A DNA stretch of 54,543 nt, taken from Pseudanabaena sp. Salubria-1 (GTDB lineage Bacteria; Cyanobacteriota; Cyanobacteriia; Pseudanabaenales; Pseudanabaenaceae). The notes beneath the pieces were generated by a model that searched no databases, was not told the origin of the DNA, and saw only the letters and a program-made list of their open reading frames with translations. The DNA lies in the NCBI GenBank assembly GCA_023336205.1, contig JALQCR010000043.1:1-54543 (forward strand). The letters are read 5' to 3'. Position numbers and translations under genes: made by a program. Shown here piece after piece: positions 34,535 to 43,139 of the stretch (its first letter is position 1; every line of letters begins with the position of its first letter).

Positions 34535-34586
34535 AATGGCGCAAGGCTAGGGTGGCTAATTAATCGCAAAGATCGGGAAGTGGAAG
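34535..34586 (+). pseudogene. Uma2 gene fragment
   Basis: A 51-base stretch encoding NGARLGWLINRKDREVE, nearly identical to the same part of the intact Uma2 gene at 35368-35943 (around 35791-35841). The rest of the gene is gone, so it is a remnant of a second copy. Confidence 0.65.
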
Positions 34587-34597
34587 ATCGCTACAGA

Positions 34598-35248
34598 TTA
34601 GCTAATTCCGATGATGCGTCTATAGATTTCTGAAAGAGGAACTTCTATATTGAGACTAGGCAATGTAATTTTTTGTTCTAAGCGATCGCTGATTTGAAAC
34701 TGCCAGATATCGCTATTCTCAGGCTTTGAGTCAGGCTTAAAATAATGCTCAATATATGGCTCTGATTGGCTGATGAGTATATACTCTCTGAGGCTGGGAA
34801 TGGAGCGATATTTACGGAACTTCTCACCTCGATCGTAGCCCTCTGTTGATGGAGATAAGACTTCTACGATTAATAGTGGGTTGAGGATTTCGTCTGTGCA
34901 AGTACCGTTAAACTCTGGCTCACCATTAATCACCAGCACGTCTGCGTAAGTACCACATTGAAATTCTGGAATCCAGATCCGCATATCACCATTGTACATA
35001 CGGAAATCGGTATCTCTTAGCAAAAAACCCAGATAAATGATTAAATTAACGGCGATCGCACTGTGATTGGCAGTTCCTCCAGACATAGTAAAAATTTCTC
35101 CATTACGGTATTCGAGACGTTCTTCGGCTGTTTCAGAGATTGCTCGATATGTTTCTAAAGTTATGAATGATTGATCATTTTGAGCTCCATCTGGAGAGCT
35201 TTGATGTGATACCGCTTCAAGGCGATCGATAACTGGAGTAACGACCAT
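34598..35248 (-). CDS. Uma2 family protein (DUF820, PD-(D/E)XK fold)
   Basis: 216 residues of a family hugely expanded in cyanobacteria. Conserved features are RLEYRNGEIFTMSGGTANHS, YADVLVINGEPEF, LLIVEVLSPSTEGYDRGEKF and KYRSIPSLREYILI; the Asp, the EVLS Glu and the Lys of the nuclease core are present. DNA cleavage is predicted from the fold, with no known biological target. Confidence 0.88.
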   Translation of the reverse strand: MVVTPVIDRLEAVSHQSSPDGAQNDQSFITLETYRAISETAEERLEYRNGEIFTMSGGTANHSAIAVNLIIYLGFLLRDTDFRMYNGDMRIWIPEFQCGTYADVLVINGEPEFNGTCTDEILNPLLIVEVLSPSTEGYDRGEKFRKYRSIPSLREYILISQSEPYIEHYFKPDSKPENSDIWQFQISDRLEQKITLPSLNIEVPLSEIYRRIIGIS

Positions 35249-35293
35249 GACTGCACCTTTGAGTTAATCTGTAATAATTATAGTGGTTTTCTA

Positions 35294-35323
35294 GCGATCG
35301 CTCTAAACACCATGACTCAGAGC
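35294..35323. repeat. 31-bp direct repeat, copy 1
   Basis: GCGATCGCTCTAAACACCAT followed by GACTCAGAGC. One base shorter than copies 2 (35961-35991) and 3 (36556-36586). It lies just before the Uma2 gene. Confidence 0.8.
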
Positions 35324-35367
35324 TTGTGATAAAATCGGAATGTAGGCTCAAGACTTTACTGAGAACT

Positions 35368-35943
35368 ATGAATGCTTTAACGATCAGCCTAGAATCTGTC
35401 ATCGATCTTACTGACGAACAGTTTTTTCAACTTTGCCGCAAAAATAGCGATCTTAGATTTGAGCGAAATGCTCAAGGAGATCTTACAGTAATGGCTCCAG
35501 AAGGTGGCGAAACAGGGATGCGGAGTGCTAGCATTACCACCGATCTAGGGATTTGGAATCGTAGAACTAGGTTAGGCTTTGCTTTTGGATCGTCAACGGG
35601 CTTTAAACTTCCCAATGGTAGCGATCGCTCTCCTGATGCTTCATGGATATTAAAAGAACGTTGGGAAGCTTTAACGCCAGAACAACAATCAAAATTTGCG
35701 CCAATTTGTCCAGATTTTGTAGTTGAGTTGATGTCGCCTAGCGATAACTTGAAGGTTACGCAAGACAAGATGCAGGAATATCAGGATAATGGAGCAAGGC
35801 TGGGCTGGCTGATTAATCGCAAAGATCGGGAAGTGGAAGTTTATCGCATTGGGAAGCCTAAGGAAGTTTTGCAAAATCCGAGTTCTCTCTCTGGGGAAGA
35901 TGTTTTACCTGAGTTTGTTTTGAGCCTTGCGGAAATTTGGTAA
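35368..35943 (+). CDS. Uma2 family protein (DUF820)
   Basis: 191 residues from the ATG at 35368 (MNALTISLES); codons upstream belong to the repeat-containing leader. Family features are ERNAQGDLTVMAPEGGETG, SPDASWILKERWEAL, CPDFVVELMSPSDNLK and NGARLGWLINRKDREVEVY. It is a PD-(D/E)XK nuclease-like protein of unknown target, only distantly related to the neighbour at 34598. It is bracketed by copies of the 31-bp repeat. Confidence 0.88.
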   Translation: MNALTISLESVIDLTDEQFFQLCRKNSDLRFERNAQGDLTVMAPEGGETGMRSASITTDLGIWNRRTRLGFAFGSSTGFKLPNGSDRSPDASWILKERWEALTPEQQSKFAPICPDFVVELMSPSDNLKVTQDKMQEYQDNGARLGWLINRKDREVEVYRIGKPKEVLQNPSSLSGEDVLPEFVLSLAEIW

Positions 35944-35960
35944 TGGGATAAGTTGAATGC

Positions 35961-35991
35961 GCGATCGCCCTAAGCACCATGACTCAAGAGC
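35961..35991. repeat. 31-bp direct repeat, copy 2
   Basis: GCGATCGCCCTAAGCACCAT followed by GACTCAAGAGC, between the Uma2 gene and the toxin-antitoxin pair. Confidence 0.8.
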
Positions 35992-36000
35992 GAATTGAGT

Positions 36001-36270
36001 CTAATAAACATCATCATGAGTACCAAGATCGATTAACAAAACTTTGGTATCGGATAGAAATCTAAAAACTAATCTCTGCTCATAGTTGATGCTGATTGAC
36101 CAAGAGCCTGCAAGATTTCCAACTAGGCTATGGGTTTTTAATGATGGATGAAATGGATCATTTTTGAACAGTTCAAGTTTTTGTTGAAATCGAGCAACGA
36201 GTTCAGGATGCTTTTTGCGCCATTTCTTTAAGATTCGCGCAAATGATTCATCCCAAGTTAGTTCAATCAT
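36001..36270 (-). CDS. RelE/StbE-type mRNA interferase toxin
   Basis: 89 residues, clearly homologous to the toxin at 4501-4770: same length, DPFHPSLKTHSLVGNL, SWSISINYEQRLVFRF and the end LIDLGTHDDVY. It should cleave ribosome-bound mRNA. It overlaps the antitoxin gene by 8 bases, the same arrangement as at the first locus. Confidence 0.87.
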   Translation of the reverse strand: MIELTWDESFARILKKWRKKHPELVARFQQKLELFKNDPFHPSLKTHSLVGNLAGSWSISINYEQRLVFRFLSDTKVLLIDLGTHDDVY

Positions 36271-36478
36271 CGCTAGAATCCATCATGAGATCTTCAATAG
36301 AACCTGTGCGAACTTTACCAAGTCGATAGTTTTCTTCGGCTTCTTGAATTCTTAAGACAATTTGTTTTCTGCGTAGTTCGACCATTCTTTTTTGCAAGGT
36401 TTCGACTATAAATAGTTGATCTTCAAAGTCAAGAACCGATATAGCTTCTAAAATATTGCCGACTGTTAATGTTTGCAT
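36263..36478 (-). CDS. Type II antitoxin
   Basis: 71 residues from the ATG at 36478 (MQTLTVGNILEAISVLDFED). Codons further upstream would read through the 31-bp repeat and into the NACHT promoter and are rejected. A helical N-terminus and the charged tail (EDLMMDSSDD) suit an antitoxin of its overlapping toxin. Its promoter faces that of the divergent NACHT gene about 95 bases away, so a repressor role at both is possible. Confidence 0.75.
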   Translation of the reverse strand: MQTLTVGNILEAISVLDFEDQLFIVETLQKRMVELRRKQIVLRIQEAEENYRLGKVRTGSIEDLMMDSSDD

Positions 36479-36555
36479 ACAACTTGGATCAATTTTCAAT
36501 GTTGTTACTTTACGATCATACCAATTTATTTTGATTAGTTTACAATGCTTGAAAT

Positions 36556-36586
36556 GCGATCGCCCTAAACACCATGACTCAAGAGC
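36556..36586. repeat. 31-bp direct repeat, copy 3, holding the NACHT start codon
   Basis: GCGATCGCCCTAAACACCAT followed by GACTCAAGAGC. The ATG inside it (36574) is the start of the NACHT-GUN4 gene. Confidence 0.8.
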
Positions 36587-38964
36587 CAAAGTCCAAAGAA
36601 CAAGAGCCAAAGTCCAAAGGATCCGATAAACAGACTACTCATAGTTCTGAAAAGAAATTTATCCAGCGATCGCTTGCTGCAATTGCACGATGGTCTCCTT
36701 TAGGTGGGACAAGTTTCGCATTTGGATCATTTTTGCTTAAACAGGAATGGGCTACAGCGATCGCTCTATTTCCTGTTACGGCTATTTCAGGAGTATGGGC
36801 TGCCTATAGCAAGAATTTTATTGAGAAATTGAGTGAGATCTATGCTGAGCGAGGCAAGAAGGATGCTGAAGGTTTTGTTGAAAACATGGATCGCGCTAAT
36901 CAAGTGTTAAATCAAAAGCTAAATTGGCAGGCACTTGGATTTGACATGAAATATCTCAAATGTCAGATGTGGGACTGTCATGAAGATTATGCGGTGGGGT
37001 TGCGGGAAGATGAAAATTTGCCTGTGAATAATCCTTTGTTGCGTGAGGTATTTGTACCTTTGGAATTATCATCAGATTCCATTGTGGCGGGTTATGAGTT
37101 TAGAAATCGTGGTGAAGATTGTCAGCAGATGCAGATTTGGGGATTGCTGGAAAGGGTGAAACAGGATAACCGTTTACGTCAGATTGCAATCAGGGCTTGG
37201 GGCGGTTATGGCAAATCAACTTTGCTAAAGCATCTGACGTACATATACAGCACAGGCGAATATAACAGGGGGGATTTTCGCAAATATAAGGCTCCTAAGT
37301 TTGTTCCTTTTTTGCTCTATCTAGCAGGATGTTGGAAAGAGATCACCAAAGAGAATCCGCCAGATTTAATTGAACTATTGACCAAGTTTCACATTGGGCG
37401 GTTATCCAAAATTAAGGAACTGGAAACAGTTCCGCCGAATTGGGCGCTAAATTTGCTGAGTCGTGGTGATGCTTTGGTGATGTTTGATGGTTTTGATGAA
37501 GTACCACCTGCGGAGAGGGCAAAGGTAAGCGAGTGGCTGAGTGCGGAGATGCAGAAATATCATGAGGCGGTGTTTATTGTGACTTCGCGCCCAACTGCTT
37601 ATCGTGAAGACTATGTAGCACGGAAACCAACGGCGAGTTTTTGGATTCAGGATTTTAATCAGGAACAGCGTCAGCAGTTTGTGGAGCAGTGGTATTTGTG
37701 CCAAGAGCGCTATGCGAGGGGTGGGCGGAATACTCCTGATGTAGAGGCAAAGGCAAAAGAAAGAGCCGAGTCTCTATTGGAACAAATTCAGGCGCGTCCT
37801 GAGTTGAATGATATTGCGGGTAATGTGTTGCTATTAAACATGATGGCACGGTTCCATCGAGAGAATAAGCAGGGTGCGGAGTTACCGCAGCGCAAAGTGG
37901 AGTTATATCAGGATATTTGTGAGTTGCAATTAGGACGGAGAGCTAGTGCTAGGGGTATTTCCTTGTTATTGAAGTCGATTAATCAACGTCAGGAGGTGCT
38001 GCAAGTTGTGGCGTTGGCAATGATGATGGAGGCGGCAAAAAATCTTGATGATGGTGAAGAGGAAGGATTTAAACAAATTCAACGCGATCATTTATTGGCA
38101 CTGCTAAATACTTCTTTGGCAAAGATCGATCCTGATGTGAATGTAAAGGAATTTTTAGGGCAGATGGTGCAGGTGAGTGAGTTATTAGTTGAAAGAGATG
38201 GAGGTATCTATCAATTTTCGCATCTGAGCTTTCAGGAATTTTTAGCGGCTATGGAAATCGTGAAATTACAGCAAGAAAGCTTGCTCTATGAGCATTTGGG
38301 CTTGAGTGCTTGGAAAGATATGATTTTGTTCTATGCGAGTTTGGTCAATCCGACTAAGCTAATCCAAGAAGCGTTAAATCGTCATCAGAGCGATTTGGCA
38401 TATCTGATCTATCAACAATCTGATAAGCGACTAAATTTGTCATCGTCTGAGCGTAAGGCTTTAGATGGTTTAAAAGAATCTGTTAAAACTTCACGCTATC
38501 AACAGCTAGAAGATTATCTAGTAGCAAAGCAATGGTATGAGGCGGATGAAGAAACCTATAAGTTGATGATTACGGCGGTGGGAAAAGATGTGGGGCAAGG
38601 ATTTAGTGCAAAAGATGTAAAAGAGTTCCCCTGTGATGAGCTATTGGCGATCGATGCTCTTTGGGTAAAACATAGCGATGGGCTGTATGGCTTTAGCGTC
38701 CAGAAGCAGATTTATGTCGATTGTGGTGGTAAGCTAGATTTTAGTCTGCCAAGTTCTAAGACTTGGGAGAAATTTTGCGATCGCACTGCATGGAAAAGCG
38801 AGGGTAAATGGGTGGACTATCCCGACCAATTTTTTGACCAATTTTTTAAGAATAATTTTATGAGTGTTAAGGGACACCTCCCTTATAAGAATTTCGGCGG
38901 CGTAGATGGAGAAAGAGCGGAGAGGAGTAGAGAAGATGTTCTTTTCTCGCATCGAGACTTGTGA
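36574..38964 (+). CDS. NACHT STAND NTPase fused to a GUN4 domain
   Basis: 796 residues. Two hydrophobic stretches near residues 42-78 (LGGTSFAFGSFLL, TAIALFPVTAISGVWAAY) suggest membrane attachment. The NACHT domain has Walker A GGYGKST (210-216), Walker B with acidic cluster LVMFDGFDEV (301-310) and the sensor FIVTSRP. A helical region follows, and from about residue 635 to 780 a GUN4 domain (LLAIDALWVKHSDGLYGFSV, QKQIY, CDRTAW, GHLPYKNFGG). GUN4 binds porphyrins or bilins and activates Mg-chelatase in its stand-alone form. Here it would be the sensor of a STAND switch. The start ATG lies inside a 31-bp repeat. Confidence 0.88.
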   Translation: MTQEPKSKEQEPKSKGSDKQTTHSSEKKFIQRSLAAIARWSPLGGTSFAFGSFLLKQEWATAIALFPVTAISGVWAAYSKNFIEKLSEIYAERGKKDAEGFVENMDRANQVLNQKLNWQALGFDMKYLKCQMWDCHEDYAVGLREDENLPVNNPLLREVFVPLELSSDSIVAGYEFRNRGEDCQQMQIWGLLERVKQDNRLRQIAIRAWGGYGKSTLLKHLTYIYSTGEYNRGDFRKYKAPKFVPFLLYLAGCWKEITKENPPDLIELLTKFHIGRLSKIKELETVPPNWALNLLSRGDALVMFDGFDEVPPAERAKVSEWLSAEMQKYHEAVFIVTSRPTAYREDYVARKPTASFWIQDFNQEQRQQFVEQWYLCQERYARGGRNTPDVEAKAKERAESLLEQIQARPELNDIAGNVLLLNMMARFHRENKQGAELPQRKVELYQDICELQLGRRASARGISLLLKSINQRQEVLQVVALAMMMEAAKNLDDGEEEGFKQIQRDHLLALLNTSLAKIDPDVNVKEFLGQMVQVSELLVERDGGIYQFSHLSFQEFLAAMEIVKLQQESLLYEHLGLSAWKDMILFYASLVNPTKLIQEALNRHQSDLAYLIYQQSDKRLNLSSSERKALDGLKESVKTSRYQQLEDYLVAKQWYEADEETYKLMITAVGKDVGQGFSAKDVKEFPCDELLAIDALWVKHSDGLYGFSVQKQIYVDCGGKLDFSLPSSKTWEKFCDRTAWKSEGKWVDYPDQFFDQFFKNNFMSVKGHLPYKNFGGVDGERAERSREDVLFSHRDL

Positions 38965-39049
38965 AGTGTAAAGCATAAACGTTTCACACTTCTATTAACT
39001 TTTGTAAATCGCAATTTAGCTACGACATAATGCACCTTTCAGAGATCCG

Positions 39050-39847
39050 TTACCTGTCACCAGCCTCCTCACCATCACCACCATCATTTTCCGAAAATTT
39101 CTGGCAAGCAACCTTGGGATCATAGCAATTTGCCATTACAAATTTTTCAGCAACTTTACGGATGTCCTCATCGGGCTTATCCCACTCATCCCATAACGAC
39201 TTCTGCCCTCGACAACCCTTTCCCGTCTTGCCCTTTATTTTTAAATTTGCCAACAACTTCGTACCCCAATAATTTCGCTTCTCAGGTTTCGGCTTCGGCT
39301 TGTACTTCTGGCAAAATTTGCGATATTTCGCCGCACAGATCTCCAACATCGCGCCCAACATCAAAAATGCAGGATGCCACTGCGTCAAACCATCATCAGT
39401 GAGGCGATCATAGGTTCCATAATTGCTATAGTCATAAAAAAATCCCAACTGCATCCCCGCCGCCTTCGGATTCGCATGGATATATCGCAACGTATTCAAA
39501 GCGCGGCGCATATCCGTATTCGCAAATCCTGTACTGTGATATCGCTTCTCCCAAAAATGCCCCGTTCGATTCATCATCTGGTTAAAACACATAGCAGTGT
39601 ACCAGTTCAACCAATGCATGATCTTAGGCAAATCCTCTGGTTGGGCAGGTTCTATCAAATAATGAATGTGATTGCTCATGATGCACAGAGCATAGAGTTT
39701 AAACCCAAATTTGTCTTTGCATTGCTGAATGGAATAGAGCAGCACCTCTCGACATTCATCCCGAATCAATCGAAACTCGCGATTATTACAGCGCACCGTA
39801 ATGTGATAGCAATAACCAGAGATGAGTTCGCGGGATTTTCGAGCCAT
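39050..39847 (-). CDS. REP-associated tyrosine transposase (RAYT, Y1/IS200-like)
   Basis: 265 residues from the ATG at 39847 (MARKSRELIS). The HUH motif is SNHIHYLIEP and the catalytic Tyr is probably in NWYTAMCFNQMM; GHFWEKRYHSTGF and LRYIHANPKAAGM are typical of cyanobacterial members. These domesticated enzymes cut and join single-stranded DNA at REP hairpins. REP-type palindromes lie directly upstream (39861-39930 and 39991-40063), as expected. Confidence 0.92.
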   Translation of the reverse strand: MARKSRELISGYCYHITVRCNNREFRLIRDECREVLLYSIQQCKDKFGFKLYALCIMSNHIHYLIEPAQPEDLPKIMHWLNWYTAMCFNQMMNRTGHFWEKRYHSTGFANTDMRRALNTLRYIHANPKAAGMQLGFFYDYSNYGTYDRLTDDGLTQWHPAFLMLGAMLEICAAKYRKFCQKYKPKPKPEKRNYWGTKLLANLKIKGKTGKGCRGQKSLWDEWDKPDEDIRKVAEKFVMANCYDPKVACQKFSENDGGDGEEAGDR

Positions 39848-39860
39848 AATTTTAATAATG

Positions 39861-39930
39861 TAGGGGCAGAGCATTCCCGCCACAATCTATCAATTCTCAG
39901 ATCCGTCTAAATCGGGAATGCTCTGCCCTA
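39861..39930. repeat. REP palindrome next to RAYT, copy 1
   Basis: TAGGGGCAGAGCATTCCCG (39861-39879) against CGGGAATGCTCTGCCCTA (39913-39930); a probable RAYT target. Confidence 0.8.
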
Positions 39931-39990
39931 AACCTCCAACATTCACCGATAATCCCCAAACCGCAGGGATAAATTGTCAATAAAAGCACA

Positions 39991-40063
39991 TAGGGTAGAG
40001 CATTTGCGGATAGAGATTATCGTGGAGATCTGAGAGATATTGGCGCAAATGCTCTACCCCTAC
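39991..40063. repeat. REP palindrome next to RAYT, copy 2
   Basis: TAGGGTAGAGCATTTGCG (39991-40008) against CGCAAATGCTCTACCCCTA (40044-40062). It shares the GTAGAGCAT/GCAGAGCAT core with copy 1. Confidence 0.8.
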
Positions 40064-40100
40064 AAATATTTTTCTTTTTACTTGATTGTATCGCCAAATC

Positions 40101-40140
40101 AAAAAGAAAGAGAAAGAAGCAAAGCTTCTTTCTCTTTCTA
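40101..40140 (-). terminator. Hairpin terminator of the SDR gene
   Basis: AGAAAGAGAAAGAAGC and exact complement around AAA, just beyond the SDR stop. Confidence 0.7.
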
Positions 40141-40145
40141 TAAAT

Positions 40146-40919
40146 TTATCCAACTTTAGGAGCAGCAATTAGCAAGATCTTTTCCATTAGGAATGGAAAG
40201 AGCCGATGACCCCAAACCGCCAGATGACTTTGCCATCCGACAAGGATTTCCGGAGTCTCACGCTCTAGCCCCGCGATCAGAGCCTTCGCCACCTGCTTCG
40301 GAGTCATCATCGCCACCCAGCGAAACCACTCCAAATCATGCGCCATATCCGTATCAGTAAGAGAAGGAAGTAACGCCGACACCTTGATATTGTAAGCAGC
40401 TAACTCACCACGCAGCGCCTGAGTGAATCCCACGATCGCAAATTTAGTTGCCGAATAAGTCGCCATCGTCGGCGCGGCGACCTTACCCATCAGGCTAGAG
40501 ACATTGACAATGCTGCCATGTCGCAGCACCGCCATCCGTCTCGCCACCATCCGCGTGATCGCATACATACCCAGCAAATTGACCTCGATTTCCGATTGCA
40601 CATCTTGAAAGCGCGATCGCAAGAAAGAAGATTGATGCGCCACTCCAGCACAATTAACCAGAATATCAATTGGGCCAAAATCACGCCATACATGTGCGAT
40701 CGCAATGTTTACCTCAACTGTCTGCGATAGATCTAGAGGTAAACTCACCGCTTCTATTCCAAAAGCTTCCACTTCCGAAGCAACAGAATTTAAGCGTTCA
40801 AGATCGCGAGCAACCAAAATCAAGCACTTAACTCCCTGTTGAGCGAGTTCCAATGCGATCGCTCTTCCAATCCCTCGCGAAGCTCCAGTGATTAGAGCTG
40901 TTTTTCCACGAACATTCAT
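40146..40919 (-). CDS. SDR family NAD(P)-dependent oxidoreductase
   Basis: 257 residues. Cofactor motif TGASRGIGRA from residue 11, the NCAG structural motif, catalytic SSLMGKVAAPTMATYSATK with Tyr and Lys, and a C-terminal tail that is hydrophobic (HRLFPFLMEKILLIAA). The substrate is unknown; the pattern after the catalytic site (PSLTDTDMAHDL) resembles the DHRS/ketoreductase type. GGAGG lies upstream of the start (complement at 40922-40926). Confidence 0.92.
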   Translation of the reverse strand: MNVRGKTALITGASRGIGRAIALELAQQGVKCLILVARDLERLNSVASEVEAFGIEAVSLPLDLSQTVEVNIAIAHVWRDFGPIDILVNCAGVAHQSSFLRSRFQDVQSEIEVNLLGMYAITRMVARRMAVLRHGSIVNVSSLMGKVAAPTMATYSATKFAIVGFTQALRGELAAYNIKVSALLPSLTDTDMAHDLEWFRWVAMMTPKQVAKALIAGLERETPEILVGWQSHLAVWGHRLFPFLMEKILLIAAPKVG

Positions 40920-41133
40920 AAAACCTCCAATATTGAGGTCTCACTAGTTTTACTATTTGTTAATAATGCAAGTTTTGTAGCCTATGCCGCTAACGAAGAC
41001 TTACACAAAGTAAATTTTGTGAGACGGTTAATAATCTCGTTGCCAACAACTTGTGACCAAACTTCTATATGCGTTGAGTTTTTAAAAAGTTTTTGTTTAG
41101 TCACGTTGCTCACAACAAGTAAGCAGTCGATAA

Positions 41134-41166
41134 TTAAGCCTTGAAGCCCATCCCCAGTTCTGTCAT
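41134..41166 (-). CDS. Possible 10-residue leader peptide
   Basis: ATG at 41166, reading MTELGMGFKA then TAA, with an exceptional ribosome-binding site (AAAGGAGGTAA, complement at 41171-41181). No gene lies directly downstream on this strand until the SDR at 40919. It may be a real small peptide, a leader or the remnant of a lost gene. The surrounding gap 40920-41474 shows nothing else that I can name. Confidence 0.3.
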   Translation of the reverse strand: MTELGMGFKA

Positions 41167-41474
41167 GTCGTTACCTCCTTTAGGAAACATGGTCTATGCA
41201 GTAATAAAGGAAAATCAATACAGACTTTTAACATGGCTAAAACCTTACATCTGTTTCTAGAATATGTAAAGTATTGTTAAACACATTTTTAATCAGTGAT
41301 TACAAAGCAATTAACAACCGCATCAAACCAAATAATTCTTGCTCCATATACTTTGCAAGTTATTATTTATTCAAGATCCAAGAGATAATCATCATAAAAT
41401 TAGAAATAAAAATAAGCCTAAAGAGTTATCTCTAAAGACATGTACAATCAGCGGATAGTACATATCTTTAGGTT

Positions 41475-42596
41475 CTATGCTGAAGGCAAAACTACTGTAA
41501 ACTTTGTACCCATATTCACTTCACTTTCTACAGCAATTTTTCCTGAATGAGCTTCTACAGCTTGCTTTACTATATATAAACCCATCCCTAAACCCTTTAC
41601 AGAGCCGACATTATCAGCTCTCAAGAAAGGTAAAAACAAATTGTTTAAATATTCATCAGGTATACCAATACCATGATCACCAATACTTAGAAATAACTGC
41701 CTTGACTCACAAATTAGCTCAACATCAATAGTCCCCCCTTCGTAGGAATATTTAATAGCATTAGAGACTAAGTTCATAAATATATGCCATAGTAATTTCT
41801 TGTCGAATTTCAATTTTTGGCATTGTCCTTGACTATGAAATTTAATCCGACATTTACGAATACTATCTTCTGTCTCAAAGCTATCTACCAATTGCTGGCA
41901 GTAGGCGATCGCATCTACATTTTCAGGATTAAATGGGAATTTTCCCGATTCAGAACAGGCAATAAATTTAACCTCTTCAAGTAACCAATTAATATCTTTA
42001 ATTGCTGACTGAATAGAAGCAAGATTCTTGGCTCTACTTTCTTTAGTCAGTTGCTCTTCAAAGGTTTGTAATTTCCAAATTAATAATCGAATTACTGACA
42101 TTGGCGTTGAAAATTCATGGGATGCCATGGCAAGCAACCGAGACTTTAAAATATGAAGCTCTTTTTCTTTATCCAGAGCTTCTTGCAATATTTTTTCTTC
42201 CTGATGTTTCTTCAAAGCCAGCATGATCGCAACATTAACTTCTGCATATCTAAGTGGCTTAGTGAGATATCCATAGGGAGAAGTTGCGATCGCTTGTTCT
42301 AAAGTCTCAGGATCGCTAAAAGCTGTTAGATAAATTACGGGGATAGACGCTATCTTATGAATCTCGTCAGTCGCAGTGATCCCACTAACTGAGCCCCTAA
42401 GTTTAATATCCATCAAAACAATATCTGGAACCTGATGACGGATTGAAGTAATTGCACCATCACTACTATCAGCTATAGCCAGAACTCGGTAGCCCATATC
42501 AGCTAAAACATCTGATAGGGCATTTGCTGCTACAAGTTCATCTTCGACAATCAAGACATCCGCGATCGTATTAGTTTTCACTGCCATATTTTTCAC
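41475..42596 (-). CDS. Response regulator-histidine kinase fusion
   Basis: 373 residues. An N-terminal receiver domain (VLIVEDELVAANALSDVL; phosphoacceptor Asp in DIVLMDIKLRG; Lys in GYLTKPLRY) is joined by a short coiled linker to HisKA (LLAMASHEFSTPMSVIR, phosphoacceptor His) and HATPase_c (NLVSNAIKYS, GDHGIGIPDEYL, GLGMGLYIVKQAV). No membrane segment, so a soluble kinase controlled by phosphorylation of its own receiver. An ATG three codons later (MAVKTNTI) is an equally good start. Confidence 0.92.
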   Translation of the reverse strand: MKNMAVKTNTIADVLIVEDELVAANALSDVLADMGYRVLAIADSSDGAITSIRHQVPDIVLMDIKLRGSVSGITATDEIHKIASIPVIYLTAFSDPETLEQAIATSPYGYLTKPLRYAEVNVAIMLALKKHQEEKILQEALDKEKELHILKSRLLAMASHEFSTPMSVIRLLIWKLQTFEEQLTKESRAKNLASIQSAIKDINWLLEEVKFIACSESGKFPFNPENVDAIAYCQQLVDSFETEDSIRKCRIKFHSQGQCQKLKFDKKLLWHIFMNLVSNAIKYSYEGGTIDVELICESRQLFLSIGDHGIGIPDEYLNNLFLPFLRADNVGSVKGLGMGLYIVKQAVEAHSGKIAVESEVNMGTKFTVVLPSA

Positions 42597-42755
42597 TCTG
42601 CCTCTATTGCGCCTAAGCTAAATGGCTTTTTTGCTCCACTTATTGCAATTATACGATTAATATATAAAATTAGTCCAAAATACAAAAGTTGTTTCTCTGT
42701 GACAACCCTTAACGCTCTTATATATCGCTGTCACCGCTTGTGTTGAAACAAAAAT

Positions 42756-42952
42756 TAAGACCCAAGAATTAATTGTCAGCGCTTTGCGCCGACAATTAAT
42801 TCTTGGGTCTTACATCGCTTTGCGCCCAAACCCGTAAGGTTGCGCCCCTGCGGGGCGCAACCTTACGGATTTGGGTAATTCTGCACAATATCTGATACAA
42901 AAGCACAAAATGGCTACGCCATTTTGTGCTTTTAAAACCCTTAGCAGGGTTT
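42756..42952. repeat. Cluster of four intergenic hairpins
   Basis: 42756-42812 (TAAGACCCAAGAATTAATTG and complement), 42828-42871 (CCGTAAGGTTGCGCCCC family), 42899-42933 (AAAAGCACAAAATGG and complement) and 42935-42952. The gap 42597-43236 has no gene apart from these and the hairpin at 43097-43139. Confidence 0.75.
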
Positions 42953-43096
42953 AGTTTTTAATTCACGTTGTCACACTTCTGTGAATTGGTATGAGCCGCA
43001 ACTCCTCTTTGGAGTTTTGTCATAACCAGAGTGGCTATAGCCAGAAAAGGAACGATTCAAGCTCAAAACATCAGCAATTCTTATCATGAACAATTG

Positions 43097-43139
43097 ATTT
43101 TTATATTTCTAGCGCCAATGGCGCTAGAAATATAAAAAT
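43097..43139. repeat. Perfect 20-bp hairpin upstream of rpsF
   Basis: ATTTTTATATTTCTAGCGCC and its exact complement around a 3-base loop, about 100 bases before rpsF. Confidence 0.75.

Noticed and set aside
35294..36586. 31-bp repeats as a CRISPR or integron attC array
   Set aside because: The intervals are 600-670 bases and contain genes, and the repeats show no attC fold or GTTRRRY core.
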